A DNA stretch of 64,000 nucleotides from assembly GCA_028386065.3 (NCBI GenBank), contig JAKUCV010000214.1, positions 63,358 through 127,357 of the forward strand, given 5' to 3'. This document shows positions 11,601 to 21,895 of this stretch, piece by piece. Under the pieces are notes generated by a model that saw only the letters and a program-made list of their open reading frames with translations, was not told the DNA's origin and made no database searches. The stretch is from Turnera subulata. Taxonomy: Eukaryota; Streptophyta; Magnoliopsida; Malpighiales; Passifloraceae. The position numbers and the translations under genes are program-made. Position 1 is the first letter of the stretch, and every line of letters begins with the position of its first letter.

Positions 11601-12263
11601 CTGGCATCCAGAATTAGTTAATAACCAGGTACGACCCTAGCTTGTCCAGTGACGGGGCCCGGAAGATAAAATTGGTAATAAAAATTAATAAGTATTCTTT
11701 GGGTCTTGGCTTGATATGATTTAGTAGATTCCTCTGTCGTGTTGTTTGTGTTGGTTTCCTCTGTTGTGTTGTTTGAGTTGTATTCCACTGTTATGTTGTT
11801 TGTGATAGATTCATCTGATTTGATGGTTGCATTACTTCGAAAGTATTGCGGTTGAATATATCACTGTTTATCTTTCGTCGGTGAGCGTTTCGGACTCACC
11901 CCTCGCCTGCGGGGTTTCATCCCGTAGGATGAGTTGTTTCATGTACAGGTTTGGTGCATTCCAGACAGGCTGCAGCGTTTCCCTTGGACAGGCTTGGATC
12001 CATAGATTGCATGTGTCGCATACAGTGTTAGTGAGTTTAAGTCTTCCGCTGTGCATATTGTTATCGTTGTTGGGCCATTGGGCCAGTTTCATTATTATTG
12101 ATGTTATTGATGTTGGGCCGTAGGGCCATATTGTTGTTTATATTTTTGGGCTGTTGAGCCAGGGTTGTGCTTTATACACTGTATGCTAGGCCTTGTTGGG
12201 CTGGGTTGTCACAGTTTCAGTACGTGTTTACTGTATACGGTAAATACGGGTCGGGGCGTCTCA
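8667..12263 (+). mobile_element. solo LTR of a large LTR retrotransposon (gypsy/chromovirus-like)
   Basis: The segment begins TGTAACAGCCCGGG and ends CGGGGCGTCTCA, imperfect inverted ends of the TG...CA type. It is flanked by a perfect 5-bp duplication, CTTCC at 8662-8666 and 12264-12268. No second LTR, primer site, gag or pol was found inside, so it is best read as a 3.6-kb solo LTR left by LTR-LTR recombination. TGTAACA-starting LTRs of several kilobases are known in the Tekay/Del chromoviruses, hence the tentative lineage. The first kilobase is a C/T-rich transcribed-leader-like segment (about 9000-9760); it gives long but meaningless Ser/Pro/Phe-rich frames. Minisatellites lie at 11458-11592 and 11735-11815. 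The element ends about 520 bp upstream of the TAP46 start codon. Confidence 0.8.
11458..11592 (+). repeat. 28-bp minisatellite in the solo LTR
   Basis: About 4.8 copies of a 28-bp unit containing gttgatcccggatttg and gatattgggat lie head to tail with few differences. A second short tandem array, of about 27 bp with three copies built on ttgtgttgtttg, lies at 11735-11815. Confidence 0.8.
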
Positions 12264-12290
12264 CTTCCTGCCCTCTCTTTTTTTATCCAT

Positions 12291-12300
12291 TATATAAATA
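12291..12300 (+). promoter_or_regulatory. candidate TATA box upstream of TAP46
   Basis: TATATAAATA lies 27 bp beyond the end of the solo LTR and about 480 bp before the TAP46 ATG. It is the best TATA match in the 520-bp gap. Its use is an inference; a 5' UTR of about 460 bp would be long, so a TATA-less start closer to the gene is equally possible. Confidence 0.3.
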
Positions 12301-12783
12301 TCTCCTCTGTCAAAAATTTGAACCTGTAAAAAAAAAACAATTTCAGCACCAACAGACTGTCGAGTTACCTAACTGGAACATTATCAGTACATGTTTAATG
12401 ATAAAGTAAGAACTACGAAGATTTGACAAGTGTTTATGACACGGAAGTAAAGAGCATCTAACGTTTTCCGGTAGTTTACTAGAATCACCCGAACTCGCGA
12501 AAATACTAAAATAACCCGCGAACTTGGCTTCCTTCCATTCATCATCAATGTTGACGTGGCAATCTTCGAATGGTGGAAGACCATGACTTATAATGCATTT
12601 TAACCCCACACGAAACCTCCCTCCAACCCGAACCAGTACACAATCAAAACCGAAACGGATCCTTCTCGTCTTCGTTTTCGCGGACTCTCTCTTAGAATTT
12701 TTTTTTTAACGTCTTCGAGCTCAGCTCCGTTACCAGTAGGTGAAAGCCCGATTCTACCCCTCTCGAAGCACTGAACCGTACCG

Positions 12784-15700
12784 ATGGGTCCGATGGGGGA
12801 GTGGGAGGAGATGTCGCTCCCGGCTCTATTTGAGCAAGCGCGGAAGATCCACCAAGCCGCAACCGAGGACGGCGCCGCCGACCAGGTAACCTAATTCGTT
12901 TGATTGGATGGGGTTATTTGTTCCTTTGTATTGTGTGATTTGCTCTGATTTTATGTGTTTATTGATTGGTTTGACTGTGGGTTTTGTAGGATGCGCTGAG
13001 GAAAGGATGCGAAGCACTGAGCAAGTGCGAGGAAATGATCAGCAAGTTGGGGTTGTTCTCCTCGAATGAGACCAAAGAGGATATTAGCACTACCAATCTT
13101 AAATACATTCTGGTAATTCGTTTGTGTGGATTTAGAGTGGTTTTGGGTGATGGGTTAGTGGAAATTGGTGGCAAAAATGTGAGCTTTGATGTTGAATGTG
13201 GAGTTGTTGTGCTTGGAGCTTGGGAGAAAACTAAACTTGTGGTAGCTGAATTGGGGGGTCGGATAGTATCTTGTTAGCTTAATTGGATCGAAGTGTTATT
13301 GGCTAATGTATTAAATGGTGGTCAAAGTTTTGATTTTCTTTTTTCTCCTCTCTTTTCTTTTTTTTTTTTTGTGTGAGAGATTATGTTCACGAGTGTTATT
13401 GGTGGTTGATATGGCTTTCATGTTTCTCTTCACCTGCATGATTGTTTTTTTTCATCTCCGTGCACGAAATTTAGTTGCTTGGGGCCACCCTAATTAGAAG
13501 TGTTGTCCTAGATGTACTTAGCACTGTGCTAACTTTACTAGGTACTATTTGGTCTTAGAAAAAAAAGTCTTTATGTTGCTGGAGTACTGTGGGTGATAGT
13601 AGAGAGCATAAACCTTTCGGAACTTTGCGGATTGCTGCTTAATTGCGGGCATCTCACCCCGGAAATCCGAATGCTTAATGCCAGCCTGAATCCTATACAA
13701 TGAGTAAAAGGCTTTTTTATTATAACATCTTTGCTAAGTCAACTGTCTCAACTGATGTAGGTGCCCTTCTATCTTGCCGAGCTCACTGAAAAGGTTGTGC
13801 AGGACGATAGGCTACAGGTTGTTAAGGCTTCCATGGCAAAGTTAAAGGTAAATGTCGTTCATGGCCTGGCATTCTAGGTGTATATTGTCCATGTTTTTGG
13901 TAGATGCATTTTTTCCATTGCTTTGGAAATTTGTTTATTTATTCATGTCAACTACTGAATGGCTGACATTTTGCAGGAATTTATTTCATTCTGTGAGGCA
14001 ATGGAACTTGTACCACAAGAGGAGATGCAGCTATCTTCCCAAGGAAGTTCCAACACCTTTGCAGATCGAAGGGCCCAAAAGGTTGTTTAGCAATCCGTTG
14101 ACCTTCACAGAAACTTTATTCCAACATTAGTATGTCTAGTGTATCTTGCTTTATCTGGCCTCTTTACTATGTGCCCCTGTTCTGCCTTATCTGGCCTCTT
14201 TACTATGCACGCCTGTTTCGCCTTATCTGGTCTCTTTACTATGCATGCCTGTTCCGCCTTATCTGGCCTCTTTACTATGCATGCCTGTTCTGTCTTATCT
14301 AGCCTCTTTACTATGCACGCCTGTTCTTGTCTGCAGATTGCCCGATTTAGACGGCAAAGAGCTGCAGAAGCAAAGCTACTCGAAATAAAGGAGCGAAAAG
14401 AGCGGCGTGGCCGTTCAACAAAGGCAGCTGCATTATCAAGTCCGATTGAGGCTGGTGATGAAGACTTGTTGGATGATGATGGAGAAGAAGAACGAGAGGT
14501 ATGTCTTCATCATTTTCTACTTTAGGTTCATGCTTAATGTTTAACTTCCATAATCACTCTGCACTCTGTGCTGTGATTGATAGTATGCATAGCACGAATG
14601 ACTGATGAGTGATTTGCTTGGCTTTGTTCTGGTTTCTTTTCTGCAACTCCTTGTAGCTCCTGCAAATTCATGTGGCCTCCGTGTACTTTCTACACCAGCA
14701 TTAATACTTCCAACTGATTTTCAATTTGTGTGGGAGTCGACATAATGCTACACTTATAGAATACCATGCCAACTCTGCTTTTTTTTTTTTTGAAGAGAAT
14801 AGAATTCGTCATAAGGCATATCCAACCTTGAAATTTTTCCTCCCGTGGTGGTTTCCCTCTGATGCATCAGCGATAGATATTACTTGGTTAAGCTAGAAAA
14901 TAATTAATTTCCATGTTTGAAGAACGTTCATATACTGCAGAGTTTCTAGGTTATTCTCACTGATTTGGCTGGATTGTTGAGGTAAAGGACAAAATATGCC
15001 ATATGCTTTTTGGTTTGTCAAATGTTTCTTACAATGCTCCATTGTGCATTGTGCAGGCTTGGCTCACTACCATCTCTTTGGCTATCTGTAAGGTTGGACC
15101 TCCATTTCTGTACCATCTACTGTATAAAATTTCTGGACCCAATGATATCTTGTCCTCACACTATTCTGTTGTCCTCGTTGCAGGCTTTTGATCTGCTGGA
15201 AATGTTAAAGAAGGAAGAAGAAATGCTTTCTGCTGTGAAGGAAAGGCAACAAAAGGTAATTGTATATGTAAATGGTTTTGGGCGGAGATGTTCAGTGATG
15301 CTGATGCTACTTCTGCCCGGTAATATATGTGCAAGTTATATATCTCTGCTTTGGCATTGGAAATAAGTTGTGATGAAAGATACCCACCTGCACTGATCAT
15401 ACTAGTGAAGGGATACCATTGGGAAATAAGGCTGTAGTGTGCTAACACAAGAAGAAGTCATCAAATCTATAGATCCTCCACGAATCATTCTATCATGCAT
15501 GGTCTTTAGGGAGAAGGTGTTGCATGATGTTGCCTTTTCTTTATAAAGTAGGGTTCATTCATCTTCAGAAAGTATCTATCCTCTAATGGTTATGGTGACC
15601 AAAACGGTCTACCTTTATCGGCAGAGTTTGATTTTCTGCTGTAGTTTTGGACCGAGGAACTTTATTTGGATTTGATTAGTATCTCCTTTTTCTCATACCA

Positions 15701-16601
15701 TGCAACCTTGGGTGACCGTGTTTCTCAATTGGAACCATTTGACATCAAGTTTGTTTGACACCAGTTTAACTGCGAATCAGAAAGTCTCCTGTTGTGTTAT
15801 ACCTTTCAATTAAAACTTATATGCCATACTTGCTTTTCCTATGTCTTTATGCAATATGGTCAGTTAATGGCATGAACTGTGAGGTTGTAACCATCTGCCC
15901 TGCACGTCTCAGGAAGGGGAAAGAGCATTTTCGCAGTCTATTCTTGATGAGCGTACCAAAAAGGCTGAAGCTTGGCATCGTAATGCTGCAGTTCGAGCAC
16001 AATATATTAAACCTGCACAACCTATCACTTGTGCTACTTTTGCTCAAGATGTTCTAGAAGGGAGAGCAAAGGTTTCAGAATTTCATGATCACAAGCATCA
16101 GCCCATGACATTTGGACCAGCAAGTCTTGTGAGTGGAAGTCTAACAACTGAGAGGGAAAAGATGGCGGCGCAGGTGTTTCAACCCTTCCACAGGTAATTT
16201 GATTAATCAGTAGTACAACGTTAGAAGTTCCTTTTTCATTTGGTTCTTAAAAGAAACAAAAGATGGAATTGTCTTTTTGTGGAAGATGAAGATGGCCCTA
16301 GATGATCCCTATCCTTTTCTTACATATTTGGTAAACTGTATGTTTTGGAAGGTTGCCCACCATGAGTATTGAAGAAGCCGGGTTGAAGGAGATGGAGATA
16401 ATGAACAAATGGCAAGAGAGGAATGTTAAACTTATGGAAGAAGCCAACTCTGCGTGGTACAAGGATACTCCAAAGTTCAAACCAAGTGAAGAGGATGACG
16501 AAGATGATGATGCTGCTGTAGAGAAGGCAAGAGCATGGGATGATTGGAAAGATGATCATCCCAGGGGTGCTGGCAATAAGAAGCTCACCCCCTGTGGTTG
16601 A
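12784..16601 (+). CDS. TAP46: TAP46, PP2A-type phosphatase regulatory subunit (TAP42/alpha4 family)
   Basis: Nine exons with GT-AG introns join to 405 codons plus stop: 12784-12885, 12990-13112, 13761-13847, 13977-14081, 14337-14498, 15057-15092, 15184-15255, 15913-16193 and 16352-16601. The length equals that known for Arabidopsis TAP46. The protein starts MGPMGEWEEMSLPALFEQAR, has the family segment VPFYLAELTEKV, a basic helix IARFRRQRAAEAKL (exon 5), an acidic patch DLLDDDGEEERE, and the C-terminal signature TMSIEEAGLKEMEIM with KARAWDDWKDD near the end. TAP46 binds catalytic subunits of PP2A, PP4 and PP6 and acts downstream of TOR in growth and nitrogen signalling. Exon 6 is a 36-nt microexon (AWLTTISLAICK). 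Intron 4 contains a 36-bp minisatellite. All junctions keep frame, so the gene looks intact. Confidence 0.95.
14146..14325 (+). repeat. 36-bp minisatellite in TAP46 intron 4
   Basis: Five head-to-tail copies of a 36-bp unit (core ttatctggcctctttactat then gcatgcctgttc) fill most of the 255-bp intron. They end about 11 bp before the 3' splice site at 14336. Every unit carries a pyrimidine tract and a tttacta/ctatg stretch that could serve as a branch site. Confidence 0.9.
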
Positions 16602-17419
16602 AGATGGGTTACAGTCTCTTTTGATGTATTCTTTGATATATGGTTAAGGCTGGTTGCGTTTTTTCTCTTTTCTGATTTAGTTTTGCACAGATATTGGTTT
16701 TACGAATTTTGAATCAATGATGTCTCCTCTAGTGCTTAACTAGTCGATCCCCTGTACTAAAAGTATGTTTGTATCTGGACAGAGCAACTTGTACCATAGT
16801 TATTCCCAACGGCTACCCCAACAGAGATCCACTAAGTTTCCAACTTTCCTTTGTATATGTTGCTTCCGTGGCTGTATGTTCATCTGCAGCTTCTAGTCGA
16901 GAAGTTCAGCTCCTTGGCTGTATGGTGCCCATGATACCTGATTGGGTCTTTTTCATTCCACGTAGTTGCTTGTGATTATTTAATCTGATCCTTTTCTTAT
17001 GGAGATTTTGGGCGGATATTGTTTTTGGTTGTTTAACTTCATAATCAAGTAGGGATATATGTACAGGACGCTAGGACATAATTCGACGAATTTCCCAATT
17101 ATCATCCTCACCCGGGATTTTGGTAAACAAAATTATTGCATCGTTTGACGCTGTTGTTGGATCAGAGTTTGGTGATATTTAACGATTTTCTCCCTCTTTT
17201 GTTTTTTAATTATTTCATGGACAGAAAGATGAGTGATGATGCATAAAATCAAGGAGAGCAAGTTTCAAGCAGGATAAACATGGATCCACTCTTGAAGTAT
17301 GTCCACGTGAATTGCACTCTTTCCTGACACGGTTGTGCCCACAAATACGGAAAACATCCGAGTTCTTGGAACTCTAATCCCTCGGGAGTTTCCATTATTG
17401 ACTATTTCCAATCTATTTG
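16602..17419 (+). other. TAP46 3' flank and intergenic
   Basis: The first few hundred bases should contain the TAP46 3' UTR and poly(A) site. From about 17281 to 17419 an ATG (17280) opens a short frame (MDPLLKYVHVNCTLS, then a stop). That frame stays open afterwards through the target site of the copia element, as discussed in the findings. No recognised gene. Confidence 0.4.
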
Positions 17420-17424
17420 TATTC

Positions 17425-17622
17425 TGTTATAAAAATTATCAAAGTGAATGTCATTTTACCAAACACGAGTTTGTCTTCTTCCCCCTGCATGTCTATATAT
17501 GCACTGCTAAACCAAAAACAAGTGTAATAAGAAGTTGTGCGATGAGTTATTCCAGCAAGTTTACTTCCTCTTCCTCCTTTGCCTATTCTTCCTCTTCCTT
17601 AATAAATATAACATTCACAATA
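17425..17622 (+). repeat. 5' LTR of the copia element
   Basis: Starts TGTTATAAAA and ends CACAATA, where the 3' copy ends CACAACA. It contains a TATA box (ctatatatgc, about 17496-17505) and an aataaatata signal near the end. Five of the six differences from the 3' LTR are T here against C in the 3' copy. Confidence 0.9.
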
Positions 17623-18519
17623 CGTTATCAGCACGAAAGCCTCTACCAGTGCGTGCATGTTTTCAGGCAGAAAAATACTGAAGTAGAAAAAAAAACAGAA
17701 AAACGAAGAAGAAGAAGAACAGTAAGCCACCCATGTCGTCATTGTTCATCGTTAAGAGTTCCGGGCCGCTTCTCCGAACACCGCCACCACCAACGGGTCG
17801 CCCATGCCGTCGCGACCTTGACGCCGTCTTCTCCGGTCGTTTTTCGTTGCCGACGCGCCGTGAGGAGGAGAAGACCCGACAGCCGGCTCGTCGGATCCGC
17901 CCTCTTCACGCGCCTGTTTCCGCCCAGCTACGCTGCTCCGCCGCACCAGCAGCCATCCCTCTGTCGTCCTTCCGGCGCCAACGTCCTCGCAGCCCCGTTC
18001 GCGCCGCCTGCAACTCGCCATGACCGGTGACCCGTGAGCTGAAGGTTGAAGACGACCCGGCAAGCTTGTGGTCCGGGTCGGGTTTTTTTTTTACCCGCGA
18101 GTTTGTGGGTTGCACTGTGCGGCTCAATTCCAAAAAAAAAAAAAAAATTGGCTGGCACTGTTGGGGCTGGTTCGCCTGGGCTTTGGGCTGGCACCGTTTC
18201 GCCCCACTAAAAAAAAACAAAAACTGGGCGGGTACTGTTCACGGCCCGGTCCTCAAAAAAAAAACAAAAAAGGAAAGGAAAAGAAAAGAAAAAAAAAGAG
18301 AAAGAAAAAAAAGAAAAAAAGAGAAAAGAAAAGGAGAGAAAGAAAAAAAAGAAAAAAGGGGAAAGAGAAAAAAAAAATATAATTCTGAAAAAATATAAAA
18401 TTTGAGAAATATCTACCGGAATAGTAACTGGGTATTAGTATGCTATATTATTATATATTATTGCTGAAAGATTTATCGAGTGAGCATATTTTACGTTTTT
18501 TTAATTTAAATTCCGATTA

Positions 18520-19190
18520 GGCTATTAAAAGGCCCATAGCATTTAATTTTCCTGCACGGTGAACAGTGTATTATTCGGCGAACCCAGAAGTGTTTGACCG
18601 GAATCCAACGTCTAGAGATTTTTCCGAAAAGCCCAGAAGTGTTTGGCCGGAATTTGATACCTTGGGTTTTTCCCGGCAAGCCCGGAAGGCTATTGTATTT
18701 ATTTTATTGTTTTCATTTATATTAAGCTTGGGCTCATATAAGGCCCATTGTACTTAGTTCCTCGTTTTAATTTCTTTCCGATTTTATTGGACTCGTACAA
18801 GGCCCATCAATTTTAATTTTCTGTCATTTTAAAATTGGGGTAATTAATAAAAGGCCCCTGATTATTTATTTCAATTCAGTTTTATTTATGTTACTTGAAT
18901 GGGCAGCCCTCAAAATTTCTGGAAGAAATTCGAATATGGGCATTAAATGTTGAAATGCATAATAGTCTCGAAAACTAAATGAAAGAGTCCAGCAGACTCA
19001 ATAAAAGAAAAATGCAGCAAAGACCTGAAGACATACTGCCAAAAGGCCCATTGCATTTAATTTTTAGTCATTTATTTTAATTGGGCTAATTTATGTAAGG
19101 CCCATTACTTTTAATTTTTTGGTTATTTAATTCTTCATTGGGCTAATTAACCAAAGGCCCATGTTTATTTCTTTCATTGGGCTAACTCAA
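18520..19190 (+). repeat. degenerate GGGC/AAGGCCCAT repeat block in the copia leader
   Basis: At least six diverged units each pair a ttgggct-like motif with a following aaggcccat motif, about 12-20 bp apart, then a TTTAATTT stretch (for example near 18520, 18727, 18787, 19043, 19080 and 19138). Each unit could form a small stem between gggc and gccc. A further direct repeat of about 60 bp (agtct..gaa.act, then agagtccagcagactcaata) starts at about 18963 and again at about 19234. Confidence 0.6.
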
Positions 19191-19956
19191 TGTTTTTATA
19201 GGTATCAAATACGGACAAGAATTTACATGATAATAGTCTGGAAGACTAAATATAAGAGTCCAGCAGACTCAATAAAAGAAAATACAACGAAGACTGAAAG
19301 TCTTACCGTTCAAAAGATCTTGAAGATCCTTCAAAGGAAAATCGAAAATAAACTCTATTACCACCAGAAGATGGAAATTATATGACCACCAGAAGGTGGA
19401 TATTATACTTGCTTACCCTGAAGGAGCAATTCGTTTTATATTCAATTTATTTTATGTTCAGTTCAAATTATTACGCATTGCAATTTTACTTTTCAGTACT
19501 TTATAATTATTTCTTAGAATAATGCCTGAAGCATTAGTCTCGAAGACGATGCAAAATTGACATCCACAGGGGGAGAATTATATGTGTGTGGATGTCAATA
19601 TAACATATTATGACATCTCAAAATGAAAAAAAATGATTAACACGCTCCAGAAGAGCATAAATTCGAATATGTTCTTGAAGAACGCATGTTTTAATATGAT
19701 CTAGAAGATCATATATTTACGTGAGTACAGACACCCCCAGTCATAAAATAAATTATTATGGATCCCAAATGAATTGACTCAAATTTATTCCCTGAAGCGA
19801 ATAAGACAGTATAATTATTTGTGCCTGTAGGCGTAAATGAGATAATAAATGGAAAAGGCTCAAAGTAAACATGCATATTATTATTGCAAAAACAGATCCA
19901 TAACTGGAGAACATTCAAAGAAGAATGGTTCTCACACATATGTTTAAACAAGTAAT

Positions 19957-20690
19957 CTATCTGTTGGGTTCAACATTAACCCTGAAACTCTGAGCCTCAC
20001 CATTAATGTTGACCCTAACACTGTCGTTCCAGGAGAACCACATACCACCCCTGTTGTTTTCTCCAGGTATCTCAAACCGATTCGTTGGAGGAAAACGAAG
20101 TGGAATCACACCATGATTCTCTCCTGCTTGCCACAAAGTCTCAGTAATCAGTACCATGTTAGGCTTGTACTGATTCTTCAGATCCCTTAAGGTACGAACA
20201 AAGTCTTGAGACCTTCTTGCTACACCCCTGCAATTCCACAATAAAAGTCGTACCTTAGGCCATGTAGGTGGTAACCCAGTCACCCTTGGGACGCTCCGAG
20301 CCATCTTGGAAACCTGATAATAACTGCTTTGATTTAAAATTTGACATGAAGGCTCTAGCTGAAATTCCTGCATCCTAGCAGATATGAAAAACATTATAGT
20401 GTTAGCTGAGCCATAAAAATTGTTCTGAGATTGCCTTGGTCCTCCAGGAAGAAAGTTTCTTCCAATGGAGTCACAAAGAACCTAGACGAGTATAGCTCAT
20501 CTACAAACACTAAACGAGGAATTCTCGCCAGATCATTCGGTAGTTCCTCTTGCTGCTCATTTACCATGCTATAAGCTAACCTATTTCTTCTTCCTAGAGA
20601 GGCACCCTCAACAAAGAAAACAGTAGCTGGGGAAGGCATTTTTTCTTGTCTTGTTGATTTTTTTTTCTGAGTTTTATGCATCTTCCTGTC
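19957..20690 (-). mobile_element. LINE fragment with ORF2 endonuclease start, inside the copia element
   Basis: On the minus strand, the frame ending at 19957 contains the start of a LINE apurinic-type endonuclease: LLLWNCRGVARRSQDFVRTL, then LITETLW and GGMWFSWNDSVRVNI. These match the family's WN.RG, ETK-like and G..WFW positions. A 95-codon frame lies just upstream (20681-20394, MHKTQKKKSTRQEKMPSPAT at its start) and resembles nothing I know. The fragment has the 5' side of a LINE but no RT and no poly(A) tail, the reverse of normal 5' truncation. It was therefore probably carried in by rearrangement rather than by a simple insertion. Confidence 0.6.
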
Positions 20691-21545
20691 TCAACCGCCT
20701 CCCCTTCTTATAGTCTGAGTTTAGACAGCTAGGTGTCAGTTTTCTCAAATGTGGACCCTTTTCTGTCTCCAAAAAAATCCAGAAGATTTTTCGGTAATTA
20801 AAACTTTGCATTATTTGTCAGTAAACACCAAAGTTTTTCAAGCTTCGAGGTTTTGCTTTTGGAAAAGTTTGCCACTACTTTAATTATTGTCCAATAATTC
20901 AGATCTTTTTCGACATGAGTGGCAAGAATAAGCCTAATATTGACACATGTATTGCAGCCTGAAGCTAGCAGTTGAGTAATTGAAACTTAACATTTCCAGC
21001 CAGAAGCTGGAATGTACTAGCCTGGAGCTAGCAATTTTAAGTGTTTAGATACACAGCTTGCGCAGCCTGAAGCTGGCACCAACTTGAAGTTGGTTCATGG
21101 ATTTATTGTTTGGCATGACCGGATGGGCCATCCCGGGTTTGTAATAATGCACGAAATTTATTGGATCATTCATTGAAAAACCAGAAGTTTTACAATCAAT
21201 GAATTTCTATGAGTTTGTTTGCTGCGAAAGTTATTATACGGCCTTCCTAAGATGAGAATGGCCTAGTATCACCAGCAAGTTTGAGAATAGTTCAGGGACA
21301 TAAACGCGGACTGATAAATCCACGGTGTTAACCATCTAGGTAATTTTTACGATGCATCGACTAGATGGTCTATTATGTGACGCAAGTTGGCATTGTGCGC
21401 ACTTGTTCTAATAATTAAGCCACTTGCAAGTGCATATCCCTACTTATGTTATTAGACTATATGTCTAGATAATGCTGGTATATTTCTTCAATGGAAAATG
21501 TATATCATTAGAAATAAACCCAAAGTGATATGGGCCATATTGACA

Positions 21546-21895
21546 ATTGATTGCAGGACCATTGATGAAATATCACTGTTTGATAATTGGTATTTTATAT
21601 GCAGCAACACTTGAGTGCATCAAGCCAACATGATAAGATCTCCCCATTTAATTGATTAATGGTCACATATTTAGTATCTCTCATCTTCGGACCATCGGTT
21701 ATATAGTATAAAAATGCTCCATTGATTGCAGGACCATTGATGAAATATCACTGTTTGATAATTGGTATTTTATATGCAGCAACACTTGAGTGCATCAAGC
21801 CAACATGATAAGATCTCCCCATTTAATTGATTAATGGTCACATATTTAGTATCTCTCATCTTCGGACCATCGGTTATATAGTATAAAAATGCTCC
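21546..21895 (+). repeat. exact 175-bp tandem duplication
   Basis: 21546-21720 and 21721-21895 are identical over all 175 bases by eye. Both begin attgattgcaggaccattg and end with aaaatgctcc. The surrounding element is heavily mutated, so the duplication is recent or is an assembly artefact. Confidence 0.9.

Noticed and set aside
11416..11607. Minus-strand frame with repeated IRDQHP motifs
   Set aside because: A by-product of the 28-bp minisatellite in the solo LTR; the period is not a multiple of three.
14139..14525. 128-codon frame with a 12-residue repeat (ALSGLFTMHACS)
   Set aside because: It is the 36-bp minisatellite of TAP46 intron 4 read in frame; flanking splice sites show the region is intronic.
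17335..18030. 231-codon plus-strand frame
   Set aside because: It runs from host flank through the copia 5' LTR into the GC-rich leader and ends in Arg/Pro-rich noise; not a gene.
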